DNA of 64,000 nucleotides from positions 4,404,501 to 4,468,500 of the forward strand of contig JAVTVX010000030.1 in NCBI GenBank assembly GCA_033439265.1. The letters are read 5' to 3'. The notes under the pieces were generated by a model. The model ran no database searches. It was not told the DNA's origin and saw nothing but the letters and a program-made list of their open reading frames with translations. Within the stretch, counting starts at the first letter, position 1; each line of letters opens with the position of its first letter. This stretch comes from Dillenia suffruticosa. Taxonomy: Eukaryota; Streptophyta; Magnoliopsida; Dilleniales; Dilleniaceae. The translations under genes were made by a program, and so were the position numbers. This document shows, one piece after another, positions 1 through 12,659 of the stretch.

Positions 1-300
1 TTGCTTTCCCCTCCCCACCCTTGGTTTTTGTTCTTCAAAATTGAGGCTACCTGATTCCAGACACTGATCATGTCATTTATTATCTTACATAATATGAGTG
101 GAGTGCATGTCTGGTTCTTACCTTGAACATAAAATATACACTCCTTCATTTGTTAATTCTCTGAGGAACAGAAATTGAAAGGTTGCTCTGATGCAAACAA
201 AGGGTCTCTGTCGCCTTTGTTGCATACTTAACATAATTTTGGCATGATCAGGCTGCAGAGCTTAGCAACCAAGACTCAAATCTCGACACATATGACTATC

Positions 301-361
<61 letters not shown>

Positions 362-1785
362 CTCTCTCTCTCTCAACCAGAAAGAAAGGGGGTTGGGATT
401 TCACCTTTAAGGCTTAGAAAGCCAACTCCCTTTCTAAGCTTAGACCCCATCCTCACCGTAACAAATTGCAACTATCACATAATTTAAGTACCAATTTCTA
501 TTATCCAAAAATAATAATTTCTCATAAACTTAATTAGTAATTTAATGACACCAACATACCAATATTTAGTGTTTTGTGAGCTTGGAAGGAGAGAGAGGGG
601 GGGAAGAGAGAGAGAGAGAGAGTGGCCAAGATTGATCTAGAGAGAGAAAGAAAGAGAGAGAGTGATTGATTGAGCTAGAGAAAGAGAGAGAAATTGACAT
701 GATTTCAATCAAAATCAACACTATTCCTGTTAGAATTGACCTTTCTGGTCGTTTCAAGTTGAAAGGCAAAGATGGAGATAGTTTGGGTAAAAGAGGAGGA
801 AGACACTAAGAAAAGGAAGAAAGAAAAAGAAAATGGTAACTTCAGGTGAAATTGTTTTTTATTATTATTATTATTATCTTTTATCTATTATCCCTTTTAT
901 TTTTGTAGCACACACCCATTGACAGCCAGGAGCAATAGTTGCCAAATTTGCAAATCAAGGGGTTTTTTGGCCAGTTTTGAAACCATGGGGAGAAACTTGC
1001 TAACAAAGTAAACCAAAGGGGACTTTTCCAGTTTTGAAACCACATTGGGCAACTTGGCAATGTTGCAAACCACAACGGGTTGTTAGGAGTTTTCCTTATT
1101 TTTAAACCTCAAAATCAACACTGATGTCAATACATATCCTTAAATGGGCACCTGCTACCCAAAGCATGTTTACCAATATATCAAATGTGAAACCAATCTA
1201 CCATTTTTGCAGTGGAATTCGCAACCAAATAACAGTACTCCTTTATGCAGACGGCCATAGGACATAAGTCTCGGTCAAAATTGCCTACCCAACAAAATTG
1301 GACAATCCATACAGTCTCAGCCAGAATTCTGAGCAATAAACAAAACCACTCAGGACAGGGAAGATTTAAAAGGGATCCGAATATGTGAATAGGCCATATT
1401 GCAGGCACATGAACACTTTAAGCACAAGATAAAAATCAAGTTTAGGTAATTGCACATGTAGCTTCCAACAGCTAAATTTTCTCCAACCAAACAGTAGTCA
1501 ATATTTATGCAAAACTGAAGAACCACCTAAGACTCAGAAACTAGGTTCCTTCCAAAAGGCCAATTTCTTGTGTTCTTATTTACTGTTGAAGAAAGTTCGT
1601 AGCAAATTTAAGTCGTTCTGACTTGTTAAAAAAAGGCTGCCAACACTATCACCAAAAGACTTCCCCCTGCATAGTGTATGTCAAATAGATAAAATATCCA
1701 TTACATACAGGGCAGCCATACTTTTCAGTTATCAGACAGAAGTTCCATTCCAAGTCTCAAGCTAAACAGGTATGTACAAACTTAC
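1..1785 (-). other. Part of a long ATX-gene intron running off the left edge
   Basis: After the donor at 1785-1784 (GTAAGT on the minus strand) I find no downstream ATX exon down to base 1; no segment encodes the residues that normally follow the extended PHD. The stretch is ordinary intron sequence with a CT microsatellite and GA/CT-rich pieces around 585-680. The short reading frames in it look like noise. Confidence 0.7.
303..374. repeat. (CT)n microsatellite, interrupted
   Basis: A perfect run of 27 CT units at 303-356, a short break (ATCAA), then about six more units to 374. It lies inside the ATX intron. Likely length-polymorphic. Confidence 0.97.
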
Positions 1786-4700
1786 CTCCATGCCATATCC
1801 AGCCCTTAATGCACACATTGCATGAAAATAGGTGGCACATTTGCAACACTGTGTGCATGAACCATGGGTTTGCTCACAGATGACACATCTCTGGAATAAA
1901 AACAAAAGGAGAGATCAGCAGAGCTGAGAGAATAGATCACAACACCAAATTTTGACAACCAAACAGAAATTCAAATGGAAACCTGAGACTAGTGTACAAA
2001 TGAAAATAAAACCAAGTACCACTTAATAGAGTGAAAGAAAATATGTGGAATCACCGAGTAACAAAAGCTTGAAGAAAAGATTCAACTATTTTGGCACATT
2101 GCACAGAGAAAAAATATGTCACGCCAACATATGATTGAGAAGATAAAAAGGAAAGAACTAAAACGAGGAAACGAAACATTTAAAAGGATCATAATCACAA
2201 AATTAAAATGCAACAACAACAATAATAAAATGAATCTTAATGCAAAATTTTGGGGTCGATTGTTTGAAAAACCAATATAAGAGAACAAAAAAATGAAAAA
2301 GATATAAAATTAAAGCTTGAAAATAAAAAATAAATAAATAAAAAATCGAAGATAAAACTAAAAATTAAAAATAAAAATAACAAAAATAAACTATTCATAA
2401 AAATTTATAATAATGATGATGATAATTCAAATTCTCCTATATCGCTCGTTCATATCTAAAGTTATCTCTTCAATTAAATTCTTGACACTCATATATTTAC
2501 TGATAATTTGTATTTAAATTTTTAACGACATACCCCGACGTTTCACTAAATCACGTATATCTAAATTCTCGCTCCACCTAATTAGTGCGTCTTTGGGTCT
2601 TTGTTACACATGTTCAAACCATCTTAAACGATACTCTCATTTTATCTGCAATTGAATTTAATCCTAATTTAGTACGTATGTCTTTATTTTTAATCCTATT
2701 TTTTTCTAGTTTATCGTACAACCATCTGAACATCCTTATCTCAGGTATAACCATTTTATACTCTTGTTGTTTAATGACACAACACTCAATATCATACAAT
2801 AATACAGATTTTACTATAATTTTATAAAATTTCTCCTTCAACTACAATAATATCATATGATCGCAATTTACAATGATATCAGATTTTATAATCCAAATAC
2901 ACTTCTCTATTTTATCAAATCCACTAGGGTCCTATGATACATATCCTCATTTATTTTATCATCGCTTTGGATGATTAATCCAACATATCTAAAATGTTTA
3001 CTCTTTGATACATCATATTCTTTTAATTTAAATATTTTCTCATCATTCTGATTACTACCACCAAACGTATATATTATATACTCCATTTTTTACCAACCCA
3101 ATCTTAATCTTCTAAATTCTGATGTGTCTTTCCATAACTCTAATTTAACACTAATACCCTTCTTAGTTTCATTGATCACACTATATCATCTACAAAAGAG
3201 CATATACCATAGTACTTCATATTAGATTCTTTTTGTAATTCCATCCATCATTGTAACAACAAGGAGGGGAGTAAATGTCGAACATTGGTGAAGCCCTATC
3301 TTAATTGAAAAATTATCACTTGAACTCCCACAAGTTCTAACATTGGTAATAAATTCTTCATACATATTTTTAATGAGACCAATGTATTTCAAAGAGATCT
3401 TATTATTCATCAACATCCACTATAATATGTCTCTAGAAACTCTATCATATATTTTTTTTATCAATAAATACCACATGCAAGTCTCTCTTCTGCATTCTAA
3501 ACATCTTCATCAAATGTTTAAATAAGTGAATCACCTCAATGGTGGATCGTCCTAACATGAATCCAAATTAATTTTGATATACACTTTCATCCATTCTCAA
3601 TATATATTCAATCACTCTCTCCAACAACTTCATAGTATGAATAATAAGTTTAATTCCCCCGTAATTGAAACAATCTTGCATATTTCCTTTATTCTTTTAT
3701 ATTGGTACAACTATACTCTCCCTCCGTATTTGGATATTTTCTTAGTTTACCAAATTTTATTAAAAAAATATCCATGAACATTTCTATCTCCACTTCACAC
3801 AAATACTTCTACACCTCAATAGGGACGTCATCAGGTCCTATACCTTATTATTCTTCATTTTTTTAAGGCATCCCTTACTTCATAAGAACGAATTTTACGT
3901 TTAAAATCCTTATTTATCCCTTTTATATATATTGCAATATCACCGATATCTCTTATACCATCAACGTTAAAGAGATTATTTAAAAAATCACTCTAACGTT
4001 TTGTTATGTCATCATTTCTTACAAGAACACTATTCGTCTCACTTTTAATGCACCTAACACCGTTTATGTCTTTTTCCTTCCTATCCCTTAGTTTGACAAT
4101 TCTGTAAATCTCTTTTTTCCATTTTTAATTTCTAGTTTTTTATATAATTCCTTATATACCTTACTTTTTGATTTGCGAATAATCTTTTCCACCTCTTTTT
4201 TTGCAATCTTATACTTCTCAAATGTATCATTAACTCTCTTACTTTTAAAGTTTTTATAATACTCTCGTTTGGTTCGTATAATAGCTTGGATTTCACCAAA
4301 TTCGTTTGGGTTGAGTGGTCGGTCACTCTATCCTCTTAACTAGAGGTCTCAAATTCGAATCCTGAGAATAGAGAAAAATGATATGGAAGAGCCAACCCGT
4401 TAATTGGCCCATAGTACTCACACCGGAAGTTAGGCAAAACTCGGATACCAGTTGATGACAAGTTATCCACTTACACCAAAAAATAATAATAATAAAAATA
4501 ATAATAGTTTGGATTTCTTTATTCTACTACCATAACTTCTTGCCTATTGGTGTCTAACCCTAGATATGCCAAAATCCCCTTATCTAAATTCTTAATATTA
4601 TTCAATATTTTACCACATGGTTTTCAAATCATCATTAGCAAATTAGGTAGCTACTCGAATTAACTTGTCTCTAAAGATTGTCCCCTTACCTTTTAGGTAC

Positions 4701-7700
4701 ACACACATCTAAATCTAAAAGTCAATATTGAGTTGCTACACTCTCCCTTGGTATAACCTTATAATCCCTACAGATCACTCTATCGCCACTTCTAATGAGG
4801 AAGAAATCTATTTGGCTGACATTCGACCTACTTCTATAAGTAACTATATTTCACTCTTTTTTTTTTTGAAAAAAATATTTACGAGTATCAAATCGAATGT
4901 CGTGGCAAACTCTAAAATGATACCTCCGTCTCATTTCTACTACCAAAACCAAAGTTTCTATCTATGGTTCCAATATTCTCATCTACATGTCAATTTAGAT
5001 CTCCTTCGATAAATAACTTCTCTCCACTAGTTATAGCTTATATAAATTCTTCTAAATTTTCTCAAAACTATTGTTTATTAGTTACATCTACACCTTTTTG
5101 AAAAATATAAATATTAACTATATTAATTATGTTTTCCCCACTAACAAGCAAAATTCCATCTACGTTCTTTTTGCTCTCTACTACATCCTCTTATAAGTCC
5201 TTATGGAGAATTATTCATATCCCGTTCTTATTTTTGTCCTTATCTGTGTATCAAAACTTATGACTATAAAGCTCTACTTCTCTAGCCTTCTCCCCCTATC
5301 TACTTAGTTTCTTAGAGATAGGAAGTTTTCACATAGAAACTACAAAAGAAATTCGGTTTTAGTTGCAATAAGAAGCATGCAAATATAAAGATCAAAAAGG
5401 ATTAAGAAGCTTCATGGACAAACTACAAAAGCTCTGGATTTATGTATTACAATACAATAACTATGCTTCTTTTGGTTACATATTTCTTACTAACATTTAG
5501 AAATTGAACCTTACCTTTGCAAAAGAACTAGGCAGGATCCTCATGATCCCGACAGCAGGCTCCATTGTTTTATCATTTGAAAAACCAACCTCGGGTCGAA
5601 ACCAAGCACATGTTACATGAATCCAGAGCCCATCAACATCAGTTGGCTTCAAAGCACCACCTGAACAAGCAAAATACACATTATGGTCAAAGATAAACAA
5701 TCATGAACAATAGTAACTTCTGAATATATGACATCTAGACTGCATTCCCTACAACACCTGCATATTCTTCACAGTATAAAGTATGAAAAAAAAAAAAAAA
5801 AAAATTATTTGTCTGTTAGTATATATAGTGAAGGAGAAAAAAAGGAGCGGTTTCTATGTATGCAGAACTACCATGAAATTGGGTCTATGAAAAAGAAAAA
5901 TGGATAAACTGATACGTGGCGCTACATAAAAATATTTGAGGATCAAAAAGAATATTTGGAATTTCTTTAAAAATATATATATATAGTGGCGGTATATATT
6001 GTTGATATTGCACGTGCACTTGTCAACAAGACTCTTACGGTACAAAAGCTATGGCAAGTATGAGTAAGCACATTTTAATTGCAGGAGTGCACCACAAAGT
6101 TGTTAATGTTAAAATCAACGAGGATAGGGCAGCAAAATTATTAATGAGCAGCTATTTTATCATCTATGCTACCGTGCATTCCCTGAAGCCAATTCCCTGG
6201 AGCATTAACTAATAAAAATTGTCTTTCTTTCCCCCAAAAACAACAAATCTTGCCATTATAAAGCTGTATATCAAAAATAAAACCTTCCAAAATCTACAGA
6301 GACTTATAAATCCCAAATACCATACCATGATATTTGAAAATCAAGCAAAATTATATAACTTGCCTTTCACAGGACAAAGGCAGCATTCCCTCTTAAGGTC
6401 AGGTGTTTCACATGCTCTGCATACCCATGAAGTTAAATTTTGAACATCTCTTGCACCATAGCACTCTTGATGGACAGCAATTTGACATCTGGTCAACAAT
6501 GGTAAAATTAACAGATTCAAACAATTACAACATCATCTTTACTTAGAAGTTGACAAACAGTTAACAACTCCAAACTATAAAAGGTTGAACTTTTTAAACA
6601 CCAAAAGAAGAAATTATTTGGAAAAAGAAGATAAGCAAGCTAAAATTTAGTCCATAGAGATAGCACCTGTTGCAGATAATCATTTTGTTAGTGTCCCAAT
6701 CTTCAAACCATCTACAAATTGCACATCGTTCCGTTGTCCACTTTGCATAAACAGGCTCATATTTCTCTGACGAAATGAAATAAATATCACAAAGCCAATT
6801 TGATACCAAGAGCAATTATTAAAAAAGAAAGGCGTTTTAAAAGAAAGGAACCGTGTCACAGTTTTCACATGTAAAGAACCCAGAAGATACTGGTTTACCT
6901 CGTAGAAAATCATCTAACTGCCTCTTAGCCAACTTTGCTGGATTAAAACCGATTGCAGTAAATTCAGCAATCTGCAGCAAATGAAGCAGAAGCTGAATAA
7001 TCTTTCTGCGTGACAAAATACAAGCAGCAAGGAATACAGGTGCATTTCATTATTATGCTCTTCCTCACTTTTAGGTAAATAGTCTTAACATTGAGAAAAG
7101 CAATGTGTGTGTATATATGTGTACAAGTACCCTTTATAAGATGCAAATCTTCAAAATCATCATTGGATAGATGTTCCACAAACATCAATCCTTAAAATTG
7201 AAAGATATCAAACATTTTGAGACTACACAAGGTCAACAGGTAAGAGGTTCTTGCCTAGGAAAACATGTCTCAGCACATTACATAAGTGACAATCAGACAA
7301 GTCAAAAACTGAAAGGCAACAGACTAGTGGTGCAAGAAGAGTTGAGTACATACCCATCTCTCCAGTGTAAGCGTTGAATCCTTCACTTTAACACTATACT
7401 TCCATTTTTTAGCTCTACAACCAGTGTGCTTTTCCCACTCACCAAGAGTCCGCTTCGTTGTATCACACAAATGGCACATACAAACAACACTAAAGAATGT
7501 GAAGCAATAGGGGAAAGTGTCAATGTAGTCTAATAAAACTTAAGAAAGCTTATGCATGCAGCAATTAAGAAGAATGAGGCTTTTCTTTTTTCGTGGTCAG
7601 ATCGATAAGGTCATAGCTACTTTGTAGTGCCTTCTTGAGCATAAAAATAAATAAATGAATGAAATGGTAAATGCAGGTAATTTTTTTTTCTTTTCCTTAC

Positions 7701-10700
7701 TCTTTTTCTTTTGGGGGAGGGGAAGGGGAGAGGTTTTTAGTCTGCCCTTGTAAACATCAAGCAAAAAGCAAGGGGACCAATGCAGCACAATTATTGATCA
7801 TCCCAGAATTCCTGATTGATTATTCTTTTACTGAAATCCTTTTAAAAGCATAAAAGGGAAAGAGAAATTTAAGTCTGGGGAATGAGAAGCAGATTATCAG
7901 CAGAAACAAGACAAACTGGAGATCCGAAAACTGACATTTGACACCCACCCAAAATCCAAAAAAAAAAAAAAAAGAAAGAAAAAGTTACATCATCTAGCAT
8001 GTTGCAAGTTCTGCATTTTGTCAGATAAGAAAATAATATTAATTATGGGTATATATCCATTCCTTTACCTAATGCTTGAAATAGGCTATTAAAAATTGTA
8101 GCTGTAATGCAAGAAAAATGGCTATAAGCTATATTATCAATGACTATACATAATACAAATATCAGCACATGTAGCTTCAGTAGGGTGCCTCAATTGAATG
8201 TTTCACCAATATCTATCACAATAAAGACAAGAATCCAAACTAAAGCCACATCAGTCTACAGTCTACAACTATTATGCACAACCATTGTCATCATTTTTGT
8301 CCTACTTTCTCAATCTTTTACATCTTTGCCTCTATGGCAGTGGCAATGTATATCAACTTTTCCGTTTTATGATTTTCTGTGAACAATTTCATTACATTCC
8401 TCAATAAACATTCGTGCCCACAACCTCAACCCACATGGAGAATTTGGAACAAACACTAAAATAACAACACATAACTTAAGACTCTAAAACAGTATAGTGA
8501 CATGCATAGGACTTACAGGTGAAGGCTTGGAATATATGTCCCTTCCACACCATTGCAGACAACTGTAACCTTATCAGGAAGTACAGCCTGACTGCTGCTT
8601 TTGGTGGACCTGAAACAAAACAAGTTATCAGGTAAACACCAAAATGAACAAGATGTGTAATTTGTTCCAAAAATGGATACCAAGGGTAAAAACATCAGAA
8701 ATGTCTGACATACTTGACTTTGGGATTGCATTTTTCAGAAGCTGAAAATCCAGAACTAGATTTTGCTTTGCAGCCGGGACAGAAATATTCAGTATTCTTG
8801 AGATCCTTTTAAACATCTTCCACTCGGTTACTGTCTTGCTAATATTATTAGAAAAGGAAATATTTGGAAACATGATACCAGGATAATGTGCAAACCTTCA
8901 AAAGCTTCAAGGAGATATTGTCACACTTAGCATGGACCCAAACATTACAACCATCACAACAAACCTATTCCAGAAAATATGACAAAAGGAGCCTGTGAAG
9001 GTCAATCACCTCTTGTGAACAAATCAAATAAACTCAGATGGCAGAAAATCTCACCCAACGTCTAACGTCTGAATGATGCCAGATCTTCTTGCATATACCA
9101 CAATATTGTTTTGACTTCGCTAACTGTAATTATAAACCCACCCCCACCACCACCCCCCCCCCCCCAAAAAAAAGGAATATACCTTAACAACCTTTTAGAA
9201 AACAAGGCCTAAATGAAGTAATGTGAAAAGGACCATTTCTACAAACCTTAGCACAAGGGTTACACATGAACTGGACTTCATGAGCTGAGCTCTTGATTTT
9301 CTTCGTGTTTTTGCAAGAGAACAATAAGCCATAACCATCACAGACCTGTCTCTCCCCTTTCTTACCACTTTCATCCTGAAGAGAAAATATATTCAAGCCT
9401 TCATTGTTGGACAAACTGGAAAGCCCAATCTTTACAAAATAATCAAGTCCTCTTTAGAACACATGACGTTCAACCTCACTTGGTAGAAGAAAAATTAACA
9501 TTCTACAAGTAAATTCTATTGTAGGAATGAAAAAAATCACACAAGACAGAAAATATGTGCAAACTTGATTAGGACTCCTAAATGTAAAAATTCAGATTTC
9601 CCTTCCCATGGGACAAAGATGAGTAAGCTTTCTGATAATAAATAGAATAAATAAGTTAATCTTTTAAAAACATTAATCTGCTTACATAAATTATCCTATC
9701 CTCGATGCTTTGAGCATAGCATCTATTTCACTTCATGTATATATATAACTCACAGACAAAGCAACAGAATAGTAGATGTCAATTGGATGTGAAATCGTTC
9801 AAATTTATGCAAAAATGAAATCCCAAGCGTTTTTTTCTTTTTCTTTCCTTGAAAGAAGGAAAATTTTATTCCATGGGAAAAAGGATAAAAAGGAAAGGAT
9901 AATATATTCTTTATAAGATTAAACTTAAGGAGGGAATCTTCAAATGCATGATTATCAGGGGCAATCTAACAAGGCTGTGTTTGACCGTGACCTCAACTGG
10001 CCTCCTTTTGAACATAAGTTGCATTTAGCGTCAAAATAATTTGTTCTAGTCGAGAACACAACAAGCGAAATAAGACAAGATGACCCATAAAATAGAGATG
10101 AGAAGAACCTGACGAGACATCACCAGGTTTTAATCATTTTAAAAAGGGAAAAAAAAAAGAAAAAAAAAAGAAAAAAAAAAAAGGAAAAGCTGAAAATCAG
10201 TAAAGCGGCCATGCTGGCGTGTGCCTTTATGGTTTATCCATAGAAAACTCAACAGCACTTTGACTAGCTACCCAATATGACGTTAAGAAATGGAGGGAAG
10301 TTTCAAAATGAACTTGCCATATACTGGGAGTTGCATTCCTGATCCTGATTTGAACCAGTGCCCTCTTGAGCTCCGGCAGAAAATTTTTCAGGATGCACTG
10401 TCTGGTCAGATGCACAGTGTGGATCCACGAAACCATTTTCTGCTAAAAAGGCCTCCTCTACTGCCCTTCGAAAATCATTCACATTGGAGGTATTCAACTG
10501 CTTCTGATCCTGAAATCTGAGCAAGACAAAATTTCAGCCAAAAACTCCTATTTTTCTCGCTCCAAAGTCCAAATTAAGTACTAATGCAGCCAAGACAGAT
10601 GACACAATCACCTGTCAAAATACTCAGCAAAAGGAAAAATCATTCCATCTCTTGCCCACGAATAATCCTGCACATTACCATTTGCTAAATTTCAATCAAA

Positions 10701-11670
10701 GCACAAAATTCCACGCCATCCAAAACAAACTCAAAAGAGATTAACAAACAACGGACATGGATAGCATTACCCTTTGTTTCCCATCTTTAGAGAAGCCGAA
10801 AAACATGACACAGAGAGCACCCGGAACACAACACCGGAGCACTTTATCAGGGGCCTGTGACTTAGGATCAATGACAATGGCGGGCCAAGTGGGGTATTTT
10901 TTACCCGATTTTGCCCAAACTATATCACCCAATTCAAAGTCCTCTCGCTTGAAATAACCCTTTCTCCTCCCCACCCACTCTCTTGCCTTCGCCGCAGCTT
11001 TCCCCCTCTCCCTGGTACAGTTAACAAACTTGTTCTGCAGATAAACCTCATTGTCCGCCAAACTAGCATTGCGAACTGAGGTTACTTCATTGCGTGGTCG
11101 CATGTACATAGTCGACTCGAAATCCTTAGGACTCATGTATGTTCCCCGGATGTCCTCCACAGCAACTGGGTACAAGGTAGTGTCACGTAACGTTGAACTA
11201 TCCTCGTCTTTCTTTCTCTCAACCTCGGTTATATCAAAATCCGACTCAAATTCATCATTACTGGTTTTCTCTTTCTTCCATGGATCAAGAACTGAGTCAT
11301 TAAATCTAGTAGGAAGAACCTGAGCTCGTCCCCGGGACGATTTCAACAATGGAGGACGATGACGGGACCTTTCAGAGCTGTAATTATTCTGAATTCGCCG
11401 ACTGTTTCTTGAACTCGACTGGACTTCCCCGCAACAGTTGGACAATTCACTGCTCCAAGAACCTGCGGCGCTGCTAAATTCATCGTACGTTTCGATTCTT
11501 AAAGGATCCAAACCGCTCTCCGCTGGCATACAGTACTCGTCTAACGTTTTCTGTTTCTTCGGATTCACAGCGATTACGTTTTCCTCTTCTTCTCTGTCGC
11601 AATTGGGGTGTTCGAGCCAGCATCTTTTAAGATTCGGCATTTCAAATTTCAAATCTCGCTTAATGATCAT
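1786..11670 (-). CDS. ATX3/4/5-type histone H3-lysine-4 methyltransferase (trithorax-like), 3' part outside window
   Basis: Nuclear chromatin regulator of the plant trithorax class that methylates H3K4. Exons (high to low): 11670-10771, 10667-10612, 10516-10325, 9415-9247, 9123-9055, 8964-8896, 8805-8714, 8609-8517, 7489-7354, 6971-6899, 6766-6667, 6488-6364, 5660-5515, 1890-1786; phases agree throughout, giving 775 codons. Seen: PWWP domain from about residue 248 (core YPTWPAIV); a PHD finger (YCGICKKIWHH, then VCCDGCNVWVHAKCD) at about 446-477; an extended PHD from about 617 to 772 (CAICRWFEDWD, CPVKGGALKPT, HVTCAWF, CVICEQTHGSC). Family members are about 1,020-1,040 aa, so roughly 260 residues with the SET and post-SET domains must lie left of base 1. 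I chose the ATG at 11670 because family N-termini begin MIIKR-like; an upstream in-frame TTG is not needed. The exon 3/exon 4 junction is the least certain. The GC donor after exon 12 and the LINE in the last visible intron are listed separately. ATX3, ATX4 and ATX5 cannot be told apart here. Confidence 0.93.
2211..5330 (-). mobile_element. Degenerate RTE-type non-LTR retrotransposon (LINE) in an ATX intron
   Basis: Read on the minus strand, this runs from an apurinic endonuclease-like part (about 5290-4950; GEKLFIEGDLN is the family's GGDLN region, also DKDKNKNGI), through a linker, to reverse transcriptase pieces: YIGLIKNMYEEFITNVRT with IGLHQCS at about 3416-3222, and KFYKIIVKSVLLYDIECC with EIRMFRWLYDK at about 2841-2614. 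The 3' end reads as CCCCAAAATTTTG followed by (TTATT/TTGTTG)-type repeats at 2211-2260, typical of RTE tails. Many stops and frameshifts show that it is inactive. The LINE is in the same orientation as the host gene and fills most of the 3.6-kb intron 1891-5514. The ends are approximate, and no target-site duplication was found. A SINE is nested at 4295-4500. Confidence 0.85.
4295..4500 (+). mobile_element. tRNA-derived SINE (family A, copy 1) nested in the RTE LINE
   Basis: The head has tRNA-like internal promoter boxes: TTGAGTGG near 4311 and CAAATTCGAATCCTGAG near 4350 (box B type). The body has GGATACC, and the tail TTATCCACTTACACC is followed by an A-rich end. Flanks are a 17-bp direct repeat, ATAATAGCTTGGATTTC (4278-4294) and ATAATAGTTTGGATTTC (4501-4517), with one mismatch: a target-site duplication made inside the LINE. 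The LINE reading frame resumes across it. Confidence 0.85.
6362..6363 (-). other. GC donor splice site (GC-AG intron) after ATX exon 12
   Basis: The minus strand reads GTGAAAG|GCAAGTT at the end of exon 12 (6364). This matches the classical minor donor AG|GCAAGT. The next exon begins at 5660 with GTGGTGC, and only this junction gives the conserved CPVKGGALKPT. The alternative GT two codons earlier would bring an immediate stop. Confidence 0.85.
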
Positions 11671-12540
11671 CGTTAAAATCGCCAAATCCCAAGAATCGGC
11701 TTCATACAGAGAACAAAACCAATCACAGGCCCTAACTCTCGAACAAATCCCCCCAAAACCCTAAATTGAACTCCAAATTACAGACACCCAAAAACTCAAA
11801 TTCACAATCGAGTTCAATTCCCGAACAATCACGACTAAAAACGCCAATTTTCGAAACCCTAATTCATTCCTCTCAAAGGAAATCAGACAACCATATTCGC
11901 GATGATCTCAAAGAGAGAGAGGGAGAATCAGGAATTCGGTTCCGAAAACAATCTTGTAAAAAGAAAAAATCGAAAATTCAAGAGATAGAGAGGGGGGAAG
12001 ATTTCGAATTTGGGTTTGGCATCGAAGACAAAAGCTTACTGATGAGGGGTTATGAAAGAACTGAGAGAACAAAATTTACGAATCTTGTGTATGTGTGTAT
12101 GTATGTGTGAATGTGAATGTATATATTTGTGTGCCTGTGTTCCAAAATTTAGAGAGAGAGAGAGAGAGAGAGAGTTTTAATACAATAAGGGAAATAGGTT
12201 GGTGGCGGTGCGCGAGTTAATTTTGGCTCCAAGGTTTGGGGAATTGGAGTTTTTCGAAAGAGAAAACGAAACAAAGAGAGGGAGACGACGGTGCATCGGT
12301 AGAAGCGCCAACCCCGAAAACTTTTGGGCGGTTGTACAAAATTTTTCGTCCCACTTTGGTCTCAGTTTGCCAAGTCGGGGAGGGCAGTAAAGTGATGCCA
12401 CGTTGGCACTTGCTTGCTGGGTTCGAAGGAGAGAGAAGAAAGAGAATCCACCGATACCGAATATGTTGGGGAAGAGTGACGTGGTCGGCACGAGCTGGCA
12501 GTTTCCTTTGTTATTGTTAATTATATAGCAAGCAAGCATT
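11671..12540 (-). promoter_or_regulatory. 5' leader and promoter region of the ATX gene
   Basis: Upstream of the ATG lie about 400 bp of CT/GA-rich leader, an (AG)12 tract at 12151-12174 (CT-rich in the sense direction), and a less AT-rich block at 12190-12530. Open frames on both strands at 12177-12539 have no recognisable protein character and are read as promoter DNA. No clear TATA box was found. The transcription start is inferred to be near 12,050-12,180. Confidence 0.5.
12151..12174. repeat. (AG)12 microsatellite
   Basis: Twelve perfect AG units near the inferred ATX transcription start. GA/CT tracts near the start site are common in plant promoters. Confidence 0.95.
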
Positions 12541-12659
12541 CTTCATGGAAATAAACATTTTTTGAATAAAATTGAATTATAATATTTTTAAATTTATTTT
12601 TCAACGAAGGCGAATGAACCTAAGCTACCAATAAGGAAAGTCATCACGTTACGATTATA

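Noticed and set aside
451-470. CACCGTAA near 453 as a possible left CACTA terminus
   Set aside because: Only eight bases match the 31,023 terminus, no subterminal repeats follow, and it lies in an ATX intron far from the transposon.
10757-11764. Plus-strand frames (10757-10957, 11051-11323, 11438-11764) over ATX exon 1
   Set aside because: They are antisense shadows of the ATX coding exon; their translations have no domain character, while the minus strand encodes a PWWP protein.
12177-12539. Overlapping frames of 94-120 residues on both strands upstream of ATX
   Set aside because: No conserved motif, and the position matches the ATX promoter. The openness follows from higher GC content.
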